From Cupriavidus basilensis (lineage in GTDB: Bacteria; Pseudomonadota; Gammaproteobacteria; Burkholderiales; Burkholderiaceae): 64,000 bases of DNA. The translations under genes were made by a program, and so were the position numbers. The DNA is taken from assembly GCF_000876015.1 (NCBI RefSeq), contig NZ_BBQM01000015.1, forward strand, positions 476,966 to 540,965, in the 5' to 3' direction. How positions within the stretch are numbered: position 1 is the first letter of the stretch; each line of letters opens with the position of its first letter. This document shows, one piece after another, positions 16,819 to 28,021 of the stretch. Under the pieces are notes generated by a model. The model worked only from the letters and a program-made list of their open reading frames with translations. It made no database searches and was not told the DNA's origin.

Positions 16819-16869
16819 ATGTTCATTGTATTAGTCAAATATAAATTATTTGTCCAATATGCTGAACAT
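16819..16869. promoter_or_regulatory. AT-rich promoter/operator with nested inverted repeats
   Basis: CAAATA-TAAAT-TATTTG at 16836-16852 is a perfect 6-bp dyad. It is framed by outer arms ATGTTCA (16819-16825) and TGAACAT (16863-16869). The block starts at the HTH gene's start codon and is far richer in A/T than its surroundings, as expected for an autoregulated XRE promoter. Confidence 0.55.
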
Positions 16870-17038
16870 TTTATGGCTGGTCTCCAGTACGGTGGGTCTG
16901 GATGTGGGGGCACCCCAACCGTCTCGCGCATGGCGCACTTCTGCGGGCCGGCAATTAGCGGTACCGGCCCCGCTCAGCCAGCCGAATCCCGCCGGCATTG
17001 CCCCAACTTCGGCACCGCAGCCACCCTGCCGCCCACGC

Positions 17039-17351
17039 TCAACCAGCCGCCACACCCCGGCCAAACTGACTCGGCGACACCCCCACCTCACGCCAGAAGG
17101 CCAGTGCTGAACGCACTGGCCGACGGATAGCCGATTGCCGCCGCGACGACCTTTAGCGGGGGCGCTTCGCGCTGAAGCATGGCCTTGATCAAGACCATGC
17201 GCCAGTCGATCAGGAATTGCATCGGCGGCACGCCGACCGTCCGCGCAAAGCGCTCGCTGAAGGTCGAGCGGGACAGGCCGGCCACGCGGGCCAATGCCTC
17301 GACCGACCACGGGCGGGCCGCTTCGCCGTGCAGTTGCTTCAGCGCGCGGGC
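17039..17351 (-). pseudogene. AraC-family regulator fragment, 5'-truncated and frameshifted
   Basis: Only the C-terminal HTH part of a cupin_6-type AraC protein remains: HGEAARPWSVEALARVAGLS, then RSTFSERFARTVGVPPMQFL and WRM, ending IGYPSASAFS. At about 17105 one extra base shifts the frame to an early stop at 17088. Reading on in the next frame restores the family ending AFWREVGVSPSQF and a stop at 17039. The ~200-residue N-terminal domain is missing. The gene is therefore broken in two ways. Confidence 0.8.
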
Positions 17352-17491
17352 AGGAGGCGGGGTCGCCGGCCCCACCAGGAGGCCGGGGCGGCTGCGTGGC
17401 CCCGGCGTGTGGTTCCCCGATGGCGTGTTCAATACGGTGACGGTCGAGCTATCCGGCCACACGCTGCGTTGAGCGGCGGCGCAGCGGCGCA

Positions 17492-18043
17492 TCACTTCGC
17501 CAGTGCCACCGTCCTGTCGTAGGCGCTGCCGAACCCGTTCAGCGAGAGCGGGAACATCATGTCCCGGCCGCCATCGGCCCTGGCGTGGATCTTCAGCGCG
17601 GTGGCGTTGCGCAGCGAGGCCAGCATCCTGGGATCGATGGTCGATGACACCACGCATCCGGCCGGCACGCAGGTGCGGAACGGCAGCACCTGGCCTTTTG
17701 CTCCGTCGTCGATCTGCAGCGTGGCGCCGGCGGCGAGGTCCAGGCCGAAGGGCAGGATGAAGGTGGCCACGTTGCTGCCCGGCGCCGTGCGCAGCTCCAT
17801 CGCCACCACGCGCTGGCCGGACTTGGCGTCTTTCTGCTCCTGCTGCATCGCGCACGCCTTGCGCGCCTGGCTGCCTTGCCCGGTGACCGCGCAGTTCACC
17901 AGCCAGTCGCCATAGGACTCGCGCAGCGAGCTCGCCCCGCCGGGCAGGGATGCATCGGCAGCCGCGGCGACCGAGCCGCCCAGGCTGGCGGTGGCCAGGG
18001 CCGCGACGGACCAACGCCGGAATATCGTGAGGACCACGTGCAT
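17492..18043 (-). CDS. Invasion-associated locus B (IalB)-family secreted protein
   Basis: Exported protein of 183 aa with a Sec signal peptide (MHVVLTIFRRWSVAALATAS, likely cleaved after AAAADA or close). The mature part begins with the IalB hallmark SYGDWLVNCAV and has Cys residues in NCAV, KACAM and RTCVPAGC, enough for two disulfides. ATG at 18043 has AGGAGCG directly upstream. It begins 45 bases after the stop of the autotransporter on the same strand and is probably cotranscribed with it. IalB proteins influence host-cell interaction in Bartonella; their molecular activity is unknown, and this copy need not be a virulence factor. Confidence 0.85.
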   Translation of the reverse strand: MHVVLTIFRRWSVAALATASLGGSVAAAADASLPGGASSLRESYGDWLVNCAVTGQGSQARKACAMQQEQKDAKSGQRVVAMELRTAPGSNVATFILPFGLDLAAGATLQIDDGAKGQVLPFRTCVPAGCVVSSTIDPRMLASLRNATALKIHARADGGRDMMFPLSLNGFGSAYDRTVALAK

Positions 18044-18088
18044 CGCTCCTTGTGCTGGCGGCCGTCGGTGCGGACGGCCCACGCTTGC

Positions 18089-21000
18089 CTAGAACTTGAC
18101 CTTCACGCCGATCTGCCCGCCCACGGCATGCCCGTCGCCGCTGACCACGCCCTGCACGCTGCCGTAGAACGAGGTGTCGCGGGTGATCTGCGCGTCGACG
18201 CCGAGGTCGAGCTTGGCGCCGGCGCCACGGGTGTCCGAGCGGAACGCCACGTAACCGTCGGCGGACGAGAACTGTGTTTCCGGCCTGCCGAGGAATTCGT
18301 TGACGACGCTCACGCGCGCCCACGCCATCGTCCTGCGCGGCGGCGTCTCGCGCGTGGCGCTCTGGTCCATGTCCCACGTGCGCGACACGCGCACGCCGAG
18401 CCGGCCCACCATGCTGCGTTCGTTGTTGAAGCGGATCGAGGCTGCCTGGTCGCGCGTGTCGCCGAGGAACACGGCCTGATAGGTCAGCTGCGCCTGCGGC
18501 TCCACCACCAGGCCATTGGCGAGCGGGACCGGGTAGCCGCCTTCGAGCGAGGCCGCCACGCCGTTGCCGCGCGCCCGCGTGGTGGCGGGCAGCCGGCCGG
18601 ATGCCGTGGTGTCGTAGCGCGTGCCCTGCAGGACGCCGTCGACGTACCAGCCGCCCGGCCCGAAGTGCGTCCAGTAGCCGCCCAGCGTGACGCCGTCGAT
18701 GCGGTCGGAGCCGGCCCGCGAGCCGTCGAAATGCATCACGTCGCTGTTGACCTGGCCGGTGGCGAAGTACAGCCCCGCGTTGTCCGCGCTGTTGTCGGGC
18801 CGGCGCTTCCGGTAGACGTCCATGCCCGCCTGCACGGCGAACATGCGGTAGTCGTAGTCGGGCCCGTTGCCACCGTAGATGCCCAGCCGGCCGCCGTCCT
18901 TGGAGCCGCCCAGGCCGATGAAGCGGCCCCAGCCGAGCGGGACCGGCGCGCGCCGGAGGTTGCGGGGATCGTCGGGCTGCGGCGCGACCTGTCCGCCCAT
19001 GCGCTCGTGCAGCGTGTCGAGCAGGGCGTTGCCATAGGTCAGCGCGAGCGACGGGATGGCGGTATAGAGCGACGTTTCGGACCGGTAGTTGGGGGGCGCT
19101 GGCGGCGGGCCGCCGGTGCTCTGGCATTCCGGCGAGCCTGGCGCGGCCGCGCAGTCCAGGGTCGAGCGCAGGAACCAGCTGTCGGGCGAGGCGCCGCTGG
19201 CGCCGCCGCGGAACAGCGAATACTCATAGGGGCCGGCCAGCAGCCGCCCGCCCATCACGAAGGCAGCGGGCGCGGTGGTGGCGCCGTTGATGGCATCGAC
19301 CAGCAGGATGCCGTCGCCGGTCGTCCTGGCGCCGGGGCCGCCGACGTTGGACACGACCATCGCCGTGCTGCCGCCCGCGACCGCGGCCGGCACCCGCACC
19401 GCGGCATTGGCGCCCACGCTCGCGGGCGTGGCCGCCGTTGCCGTGCCGCCGTCGATCACGAGCCGGTCGCTCGGCGAGTTGTCGGCGCCGAGATAGGTGT
19501 TGAGCGCAAGCAGGCCGCCGTTGCCCACGTAGTTGCCGACCACGCGCAGCGTGGTTCCCGGCGCGCCGCCCAGCCGCACCATGCCGCCGTTCGTGAGGCC
19601 GGCGATGGTCTGGCTGAAGCCGTTGAGATCGAGCGTGGTGCCCGCCGCCACGTCGAAGCGCGAGCCCGCGCTGAAGCTGCCCGTGGCGCCGGCGCGCAGC
19701 GTGCCGCTGGCCACCGTGGTGTCGCCGGTATAGGTGTTGTCGCCGGACAGCACGGTGACGCCGCTGCCGATCTGGTTCACCGCGCCCGAGCCCCAGATGT
19801 TGCCGCGGATGGTGGCGATGTCGGAGCGGTTGAACGCGAGCACGCTGTCGTTGATCACGTTGCCGGCGAGGTTGCCCGTGGTGCCGCCGTTGCCGACCTG
19901 CAGCGTGCCGGCGGAGACGATGGTGTTGCCGGTGTAGGTGTTGTCGGCGGTCAGGACCAGCGTGCCCGCGCCGGTCTTGGTGAGCGTGCCGGCGCCGCTT
20001 GCCGCGCTGGCCAGCGTCAGCGTCGTGCCGGCCAGCGATTCGAACGTGCCGCCTTGTTCGCCCAGCGTGGCGGCGCGCGCCGACGTGAAGGTCGCCGTCG
20101 TGCGCAGGGTGCCGCCATCGAGGCTCAGCGGCGTGCTCGCCGCGCCCAGGTTGTTGTCGGCGGCCACCTGCAGCACGCCGCCGCGGATGGCGGTGCCGCC
20201 GGTGTAGGTGTTCGCGCCGTTGAGCACGAGCGTGCCGATGTCGCTCTTGACCAGGGTGGTGGTGCCCGTCAGGACCGAGTCGATGGTGGCGACGAAGCTG
20301 GCGCTCGGCCCGGAGCCGTCGCCGACGCGGATGATGGATTCCCCGGGCGTGGCGGCGGAATCGACCAGCGTGATCGGGGCGCCCCGCACGACGTAGCCGT
20401 TGCTGGCGAACTGCATGCCGCTGGCCGTGACGGGCCCGAGGCTGCCGTCCACCGTGACTGTGCCCGGCGCCGCCATGAAGATGGCGAAGGCGCGGTCGGC
20501 GAAGGCTGCGTTGGGCACGGCCAGTTCGTTGGTCCAGTTGTTGTTGCCGGTCGCGTTCTGCCAGATGCCGTCGCCGCCGTCGATCAGGCTGTTGTCCTTG
20601 GGGCCCGCGGTGCCGTCCCAGTAGTTGAACAGCATGCCGGCGGTGTTGACGAGGTTGACCTGATGGTTGACCGTGGTCTGCACGAAGAAATCCGGCGAGG
20701 GGATGGTGCCGATGGCCAGGCCATTGTTGGCCAGCGTGCCCGCGTAGCTGATGACGCGGTAGATGCCCGGGTCGAAGCTGCCGCCTTCGGTGGTCTCCAC
20801 GTTCAAGGTGCCGGCGAGCGTCAGGTTGCCCTGCACCACGGTCAGGTCGTTGAGGGGCCCGCCGATCACGTTGGCTTGCCCGAAGCCGTAGGTCAGGGCC
20901 GAGCCGCCGTTGAGGTTGAGGTTGCCGTTGATGGTCAGCGTGCCCGGGGCGATGCCGACCTGGCCGGGCGCGAGGGCGCCGCCGCTGGCGATGTCGACAT

Positions 21001-24000
21001 TGCCGCCGATGATGCCCGAGCCGCCCAGCGTGCTGCCGGCGGCGGCCGTGGTCAGCCCGGTCGCGGCGGCCTGGTTGCCGTCGACGTAGAGCCCGCCGCT
21101 GAGGACGTTGGTCGGGCCGCTATAGCTGTTGGTGCCGAGCAGCACGGTCGCGCCGGTGCCGCGCTGGATGATGTTGCCGGTGCCCGAGATGTCGCCGACG
21201 ATGGGCAGCACGTCGCTGTGCTCGACGGCGAGCGTGGCGTTGTTGACGATGTTGCCCACGATGCTGCCGGCGTTGCCGCCGTTGCCGAGCTGTAGCGTGC
21301 CCGCGCTGATCGTGGTGCCGCCGCTGTAGGTGCTGCCGCCGGTGAGGACGGTCGTGCCCGCGCCCTGCTGGACCACGGAACCGCTGCCGAGGATCCGCCC
21401 GCCGAAGGTCAGGTCGTTCGAGCGGTTGAAGATCAGCACGCCGTTGTTGTTGACGTCGCCGACGATGCTGCCGGTGGCGCCGCCGGCACCGGCGCCGGCC
21501 CCCAGTTGCAGCGCGCCGGCGCTGATGGTGGTGCCGCCCGTGTAGATGTTGGTGTTGGTCAGCACCGTGGTGCCGGCGCCAATCTGGTTGACCACGCCGC
21601 CGCCGGAGACGATACCGTCGAACGTCATGGTATCCGAGCGGTTGAAAGCGAGGGCGCCGTCGTTGGCCACGTTGCCGATGATGCTGCCGGTGGTGCCGCC
21701 GTTGCCCAACTGCAATGTGCCGGCGCTGATGGTGGTGCCGCCCGTGTAGATGTTGGTGTTGGTCAGCACCGTGGTGCCGGCGCCAATCTGGTTGACCACG
21801 CCGCCGCCGGAGACGATACCGTCGAACGTCATGGTATCCGAGCGGTTGAAAGCGAGGGCGCCGTCGTTGGCCACGTTGCCGACGATGCTGCCGGTAGTGC
21901 CGCCGTTGCCCAGCTGCAATGTGCCGGCGGTGATGGTGGTGCCGCCCGCGTAGGTGTTGTCGCTGGTCAGCACCGTGGTGCCGGCGCCGATCTGGCTGAG
22001 CGCGCCGCTGCCGGAGACGATGCCGCCGAAGGTCACGGTATCCGAGCGGTTGAAGGCCAGCGTGCCGTTGTTGGTCACGTTGCCGAGGATGCTGCCGGTG
22101 GTGCCGCCGTTGCCGAGTTGCAGCGTGCCGGCAGCGATAGTGGTGCCGGCGCTGTAGTTATTGCTGTTGCTGGTCAGGACCAGCGTGCCGGCGCCGGCCT
22201 TCTGCAGCGCGGCTGGGATCGAGGGATCTTCCTGATCGCGCCGTTGAGGGTCAGCGTGGTGCCGGCGGCGGTCTCGATGGTGCCGCTGCTGGGGCCGTTG
22301 CCGCTGCTGCCGAGGATGACCAGGCGGTTGGTGGCGAAGGTGCCGGTGGTGCGCAGCGTCGAGCCATTGACGATGGCCACGGCGCCCGTTGCCTGCCCCA
22401 GGTTCTCGTCCCGGGAGATCTGCAGCGCGCCGCCGAACACGCCGGTGCCGCTGGTGTAGCTGTTGGTTCCGTTGAGCACCAGCGTGCCGAGGTCTTCCTT
22501 GATCAGCGCCGCGGTGCCGGTGAGGTTGGCATCGATCGTCGCGGTCATCGACGCGCTGGCCGAGGTGCCGTCGCCGACGCGGATATAAGTGATGTTGCCC
22601 TCGGCGGGATTCTGCAGCGTAATCGGGTCGCCGTTCACCGTGTACCCGTCACTGGCAAACTGCATGCCCCGGCTGACGACCGCCCCCTGGTCGCTGTTGA
22701 CCGTCACGGTGCCGGGCGTGGCCATGAAGATGGCGAACTCTCCGTTGGCCCACGGCGCGTTGATCGTGCCATCCGGGTTCGTCCAGTTGAAGGTCGAGGC
22801 CGGCCCGGCCACGCGCCAGGTGCCGGAGCCGCCATTGATGACGCCGTTGTTCTTGGGGCCGAGGTCGCCATCCCAGTAGTTGAGCGTCAGCCCGCTGGTG
22901 TTGATCAGGTTGACCTGCCCGGCGATGGAGGTCTGGACGCTGAAGTTCGTCAGCGGCGCGACGACGGTCGGCGTGTCCTGCGGCGTGGCCGGCGCCGTCA
23001 TGTAGGAGCCGATCGTCAGGCCGTTGTTGGTCAGCGTGCCGCTGTAGTCGATGATGCGGTAGACGCCGGGGCCGAGGGTCTGGCCCTGGTCCACCACGTT
23101 GATGACGCCATCGAGCACGAGATTGCCGCCGACCACGGTCAGGTCGTTGCGCTGGCCGCCGGCGACGTTGGCCTGAACCATGTTGTAGAACAGGTTGGAG
23201 GTGGGGTTCAGGCTGAGGTTGCCGTTGATGGTCAGCGTGCCGGGGGTCTGCGGCACGGCGCCGGGCGCGAGGGTGGCCCGTCGGCGATGGTCACGCTGCC
23301 GCCGACGATGCCGTTGCCGGCGAGCCGCGTGCCGCTGGCCACGGTGGTGGCGCCGGTGGCCGCGCTCTGGTGCCGTCGACGTAGAGCCAGCCGCTGGAGA
23401 CCGTGGTGGTGCCGGTGTAGGTGTTGTTGCCGGTGAGGGTGGTGACGCCGGTGCCGGCCTGTGCCACGGAGCCGGTGCCGGAGATGGTGCCGTCGAAGGT
23501 GATCGGGCCGGAGCGGTTGAAGACCAGCGCGCCGTCGTTGGCCACGTTGCCGACGATGCTGCCGGTGGTGCCGCCGTTGCCCAGTTGCAGCGTGCCGCCG
23601 CTGATGGTGGTGCCTCCGGCGTAGCTGTTGTCATTCGCGAGTACCAGCAGTCCCGCCCCCGCCTTGGTCAGTGCGCCGGCGCCGGTGATCGCCTGGCTGA
23701 CGGTGCTGGACACGCCGGCATCGGCCTGGATGGTGCCGTTGTTGGCCGTCACGGTGATCGCGCGCGATGCCGACAGGTCGAAGCTGGAGGTGAGTTCCAG
23801 CGCGCCGCCGTCGAGCGTCACCGCGCCGGCGGCGGCGCCCAGCCGGTTGTCCGCGCCGATGGCGACGGTGCCGCCCTGGATCAGGGTGCCGGCCTGGTAG
23901 CTGTTGGCGCCCGAGAGCGTCAGCACGCCCGCGCCTGTTTTCGCCACTGAGCCGCTGCCGCCGATCACGCCGGCATAGGTGCCGTTGTCCGGCTGGACGA

Positions 24001-25033
24001 AGCGCACCAGGCCGTTGTCGGTCACGCTGGGCGGCAGGCTTTGCGCACGCGCCTCCAGAATGCCGGCTGCATCCACCAGTACCGAGCCGTTGAAATTGGT
24101 GTTGTCCCCGGACAGCGCCAGCGTGCCTTGCTGCACCAGCACGGACAGCGCCGTATTACCGCTGTTGCTGCCCACCGAGCCCTGCAGCGTCCACGTGCCG
24201 AGCCCCGTCTTGGTCAGCGTCTGGAAATTGCTGATATTGCCGCTCAGCGTGTCGCTCGATCCCGCCTCGCCCGTGAGCGTGAGGGTATTCGTGCCGCCGC
24301 CGCCATTGAACCCGCCAGTGACGACGGAGGAGGGGAACAGCGTGAGCACGTCGTTGCCGTTGGCGAACGACAATCCGCCGTAGACCACCGCGCCGGTCCG
24401 GTTGGTGAAGTGCACGTCGCCGTTGCGCTGGCTGCCGATGACGTTGGAGATGATGCTCTGGTCCGACCCGTTGCCCGTGCGGACGATGCCGTAGTTGTCG
24501 ATGGTGTTCGCCGCGCCGATGACGGTGTCCTCGAACCAGATGGCGGCCGAGTTGATCGCGGAGATGGTGCCGTGGTTGATGACCGTATTGCCGGAGCCGA
24601 TCAGGTTGACGGCCTCGGCATTCGTGCTCGTGCCGGTCGCGGTCACCGAGGCGCCATTGCCGACCGTGAGCACCCCGTTGGAGCGGAATTCGATGGTGTT
24701 CTTGCCTGCGCCCCATAGCCCTGTGCCGGTGCGGCCGGCACTGGTGATAAGGGCGTTGTCCTCCAGCGTGACGATGGCGCCGTCGCGCAGGCTCACCGCG
24801 CTGGCATCGCCCGCGATGAGCGAACCGTTCGCCGTGACCGTGACCGTCCGGTTATCCGGGCCCGCCGAGCCGTTGCCGATCGGCGTGGTCCCGAGGTTCG
24901 TCGTGCCGCTGCATGTGGTCAGGTTGCCGGCGGTCGTGCATGCCGCGAATACCGGAGGCGGCACGGCGGCGCCCACGGGCACGAGTATCAGTATCCGCAC
25001 CCATGCCGCGATATGTCGTGGCGAGCAATGCAT
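18089..25033 (-). pseudogene. Giant repeat-rich autotransporter (type V secretion), interrupted by three 1-base deletions
   Basis: Surface protein predicted at about 2,315 aa if the frame is restored. It has a signal peptide (hydrophobic [20 protein letters not shown]), a passenger built of PATR-type repeats ([38 protein letters not shown]), and a C-terminal ~280-residue beta-barrel ending VGGQIGVKVKF with the terminal Phe needed for BamA insertion. The frame is lost at about 23370 (GGTTGCC became GGTGCC), 23279 (CCCC became CCC) and 22231 (CCC became CC). All three are single-base losses in short runs, and together they return to the original frame. Either assembly errors or real decay explains this. 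ATG at 25033 has AGGA upstream. Confidence 0.85.
21330..22157 (-). repeat. 204-bp tandem repeats in the autotransporter passenger
   Basis: Successive 204-base units (68 codons) at 21546, 21750 and 21954, with a 12-base-longer variant at 21330. The first two differ at only about five positions, and their first ~130 bases are identical. Related units occur at 19734 and 23421. Each unit encodes one PATR-type block of the beta-helical passenger, and near identity implies recent duplication or gene conversion. Confidence 0.9.
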
Positions 25034-25219
25034 CCGCTGTCGTCCTGGCAATAGAGCGCCGCGAACGGGCCGCGGCGCGGGGAGGAAAGAACGACATGCG
25101 GTGGAAGCAAACGGGGGGAGACTACCGCACTTCTTTCCGGCGAAGTGGGCTAATCCCAGTTCGCAAAAGAACCGGGGAAAGCCCTTTTTTGCACGATGAG
25201 TCGAAAATCATTCTAGCAG

Positions 25220-25235
25220 GTAATTAACAAATTAC
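25220..25235. promoter_or_regulatory. AT-rich dyad upstream of autotransporter
   Basis: GTAATT-AACA-AATTAC, perfect 6-bp arms, in an A/T-rich stretch (25198-25275) about 190 bases before the autotransporter start. It is a plausible operator or promoter element. Confidence 0.4.
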
Positions 25236-25289
25236 TTGAATACGGCGAATTAGCCATATGGCGGCATTTAAATATGCCTGATGGGATGC

Positions 25290-25493
25290 ATGAGCACGTT
25301 TCCGGTCCGTGGCCCGGCGTCATTCCGTTCGCTTTCCCGGCGCGCCTTGGCGGCCCGCGCGCCGAGCACCGTCAGCGCGGGTCGGCGCCAGGATCGCGCA
25401 CGCCCGGTCCCGCCGGTAATCCGCACGCTTGCCTTCGTGGCCGGCGCGGCGGCGCCGCTGGTGATCGCCGCCGCGGTGCCTGGTCAGGCGTGA
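25290..25493 (+). CDS. Short ORF with one hydrophobic segment, possible 5' gene remnant
   Basis: A 67-aa frame (MSTFPVRGPASFRSLSRRAL...) with a basic N-terminal part and a hydrophobic stretch near its end (RTLAFVAGAAAPLVIAAA). I recognise no family. It could be the start of a membrane or secreted protein cut off where the GntP module joins, or chance. No strong ribosome site is present. The rest of the 25236-25511 gap shows nothing else. Confidence 0.25.
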   Translation: MSTFPVRGPASFRSLSRRALAARAPSTVSAGRRQDRARPVPPVIRTLAFVAGAAAPLVIAAAVPGQA

Positions 25494-25511
25494 CGGGCTC
25501 GTGCCGTCGAT

Positions 25512-26903
25512 CTATCTCGCGACCACATCGACGATCATGACGCCGACCAGCGCGACGACCGATATCACGCAGTCGAGCAGCGTCCATACCTTGAACGTCT
25601 CTTTCACCGAGAAGCCCATGTACTCCTTGACGAGCCAGAAACCGGCGTCGTTGACGTGGGAGAAAAAGCGCGAGCCGGCGCCGATCGACAGCGCGATCAG
25701 CGCGGACTGCAGCGGCGTCGCGGCATGCGTGACCGGCGCGAGCAGGCCGACGGCGGTGACGATCGACACGGTCCCGGAGCCGACCGCGATCCGCACGAGC
25801 GCCGTGATCAGCCAGCCGAGCAGGTAGACCGGCAGGCCGAGCTGATCGATCAGGATGCCGAGCTGCTTCGACACGCCCGAGGCGACCAGCACGCCGCCGA
25901 ATCCGCCGCCCGCGCCGACGATGAACACGATGCTCGCGATCGCCGGCAGGCCGCGGCCGGTGCTTTCGCTGATCTGACGGAAGTTCAGGCCGCCGCCGGC
26001 GCCGAGCGTGAAATGCGCCATCACGAGGCCGGCGAGCAGGGCGATCATCGGCTGGCCGACCGCGTCGCCGATCGCGCGCATGCCGCTGTGCTTGTCGAAC
26101 ATCAGATCGACGAGCGTCTTCACGATCATCAGCAGCACCGGCAGCAGGATCGTCGCGAGCGCCCAGCCGAAGCGCGGGCGGCGGGTCGCGGCCGACAGGC
26201 CGCCCATCGGCATCGAGGCCGGCACGAGATCGGCGGGCGGCTCGGGCGAGCGCATGTGCCGGTCCAGGAAATTGCCGAGCAGCGGGCCGCCGATGATCAC
26301 CGTCGGAATCGCGATGACGAAGCCGAGCAGCAGCGTCGTGCCGAAATCCGCATGCAGCCCGGCGACCGCGGTGAGCGGACCCGGATGCGGCAGCAGAAAA
26401 CCGTTGAGCAGCGAAATCGACGCCAGCGCGGGCACACCGAGGCGAATGGTCGACTGTCCTGACTGCTTCGCGATCAGCAGCACGATCGGCATGATCAGCA
26501 CCACCGCGACCTCGAAGAAAAGCGGCAGGCTCAGCAGGAACGCGACCAGGCACAGCGCCCACGGCAACGCCGCGAGCGCCACGCGGCCGATGATGGTCTC
26601 GACGATGACGTGGGCGCCGCCGCTGTCCGCAAGCAGCTTGCCGAGCATCGCGCCCAACGCGATGAGAATGCCGGTCGACGACACCGTGCCGCCGAACGAC
26701 TTCAGAAACACGTTGGTCGTCTCCGACGCGCCCATGCCCGCCATCAGGCCGACCGTCGCCGATCCGGCGATCAGCGCGATGAACGGATGCACTTTCAACA
26801 GGCTGATCAGCGCGATGACGACCGCGATGCCGACCACCACAGCGGCGATCAGCGAGGTCGCGGCCCATTGGCCCGATGCGTCCAGCGCGGCGCCGGGCAT
26901 CAT
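25512..26903 (-). CDS. GntP-family gluconate/hydroxy-acid:proton symporter
   Basis: Inner-membrane importer of 463 aa, about 12-14 helices, typical of GntP proteins that carry gluconate, serine or other sugar or hydroxy acids. Family features include [27 protein letters not shown], the loop [16 protein letters not shown] with the conserved HPGP, and near the C-terminus [23 protein letters not shown]. Its ATG overlaps the TGA of the upstream dehydrogenase gene (ATGA), so uptake and oxidation are translated together. The substrate is probably the hydroxy-acid used by that enzyme. Confidence 0.93.
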   Translation of the reverse strand: MMPGAALDASGQWAATSLIAAVVVGIAVVIALISLLKVHPFIALIAGSATVGLMAGMGASETTNVFLKSFGGTVSSTGILIALGAMLGKLLADSGGAHVIVETIIGRVALAALPWALCLVAFLLSLPLFFEVAVVLIMPIVLLIAKQSGQSTIRLGVPALASISLLNGFLLPHPGPLTAVAGLHADFGTTLLLGFVIAIPTVIIGGPLLGNFLDRHMRSPEPPADLVPASMPMGGLSAATRRPRFGWALATILLPVLLMIVKTLVDLMFDKHSGMRAIGDAVGQPMIALLAGLVMAHFTLGAGGGLNFRQISESTGRGLPAIASIVFIVGAGGGFGGVLVASGVSKQLGILIDQLGLPVYLLGWLITALVRIAVGSGTVSIVTAVGLLAPVTHAATPLQSALIALSIGAGSRFFSHVNDAGFWLVKEYMGFSVKETFKVWTLLDCVISVVALVGVMIVDVVAR

Positions 26904-28021
26904 GATGCGCTGCCTGCGTGGCCAGAGCGGCTCAGGCGCCGCACGGCATCCGCAACCGCATCGCCGATCTCCTCGGTGCGCGCCTTGCCGCCGAGATCCG
27001 GCGTCACGAGGCCGCTCGCGGTCACTTCGCACACCGCGCGCTCGATCAGTTCGGCGCCCTGCGTGGCGAGTTCGTCGCCGTGGCGCGAACCGAGCCACTC
27101 GAGCATCATCTTCGCCGACAGGATGGTCGCGAGCGGATTGGCGACGCCCTTGCCGGCGATGGTCGGCGCGGAGCCGTGCGAAGGCTGGAACAGGCCGTGG
27201 CGGTCGCCGATGTCGCCCGACGGCGCCATGCCGAGGCCGCCGTTCAACGCGGCCGCGAGGTCGGAGAGGATGTCGCCGAACATGTTCTCCATCACCAGCA
27301 CGTCATACGCCGACGGGTTCTGGATGATCGCGAGCGACAGCGCATCGATGAGCGCGTAGTTGCGCTCGATCGTCGGATACTCGCGCTCGGCGACTTCGGT
27401 GAAGACCTTGCGGAAGAACGCGAGCGAACGGAAGATGTTCGCCTTGTCGACGCAGGTAACGAGCGCCTTGCCGTCGCTGCGCTTCGCCGCGCGTTCCTGC
27501 GCGGTGCGGAACGCGAAGCGGCTCACGCGCTCGGTGCCGGCGCGGCTGATCAGCATCGTGTCGCCGACGACTTCATCGTGGATCTCCATGCCGCCGTCGA
27601 ACGACGCGAACAGGCCTTCGGTGCTCTCGCGCACGATGACGAAATCGACGGGACCGCTGCTGCCCACCGTGGGCGTGACGCCCGGGTACAGCTTGATCGG
27701 ACGCACGCCCGCGTAGAGGCCGAGGCCTTTGCGCAGGCGGATGATGATGCGGCCCTGCACCTCGGTGCCGTCGGGCATGCGCACTTCGGGCAAGCCCATC
27801 GCGCCGAGCAGAATCGCGTCGGCGGCCTTGACGGCTTCGAAGGTCGCGGCGGGCAGCGCTTCGCCGGTTCGCGTGTAGTGCTCCGCGCCCGCGTCGTACG
27901 GCGTCAGCGCCATCTTGAGGCCGGGCTGAACCGATTGCACGGCGTCGAGCACCTTGGTTGCCTCGTCGGTGATTTCGGGGCCGATTCCATCTCCACGAAG
28001 TACGGCAATCTGATAAGTCAT
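26900..28021 (-). CDS. Isocitrate/isopropylmalate dehydrogenase-family enzyme (tartrate/D-malate type)
   Basis: NAD-dependent beta-decarboxylating dehydrogenase of 373 aa acting on a 2-hydroxyacid with a 3-carboxyl group. Motifs: GDGIGPEI at the start, [14 protein letters not shown], the substrate loop [32 protein letters not shown] with the catalytic Lys, [29 protein letters not shown] with the metal-binding Asp residues, and [19 protein letters not shown] for NAD. The substrate loop is not the LeuB form (RELTGG), so leucine synthesis is unlikely; with a GntP importer and a PrpR-type activator it is probably catabolic, for instance on D-malate, tartrate or an alkylmalate. Codons here use more GCG/TCG than flanking genes. 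Confidence 0.88.
   Translation of the reverse strand: MTYQIAVLRGDGIGPEITDEATKVLDAVQSVQPGLKMALTPYDAGAEHYTRTGEALPAATFEAVKAADAILLGAMGLPEVRMPDGTEVQGRIIIRLRKGLGLYAGVRPIKLYPGVTPTVGSSGPVDFVIVRESTEGLFASFDGGMEIHDEVVGDTMLISRAGTERVSRFAFRTAQERAAKRSDGKALVTCVDKANIFRSLAFFRKVFTEVAEREYPTIERNYALIDALSLAIIQNPSAYDVLVMENMFGDILSDLAAALNGGLGMAPSGDIGDRHGLFQPSHGSAPTIAGKGVANPLATILSAKMMLEWLGSRHGDELATQGAELIERAVCEVTASGLVTPDLGGKARTEEIGDAVADAVRRLSRSGHAGSAS

Noticed and set aside
17876..21295. Plus-strand open frame of 1,139 codons
   Set aside because: It is antisense to the autotransporter; its Gly/Ala/Arg/His-rich, low-complexity peptide follows from the codon pattern of repeats on the other strand, and it has no recognisable domain.
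21330..23624. Regular ~204-base repeats considered as a CRISPR array
   Set aside because: Units are long, contiguous, coding and without unique spacers; they encode autotransporter passenger blocks.
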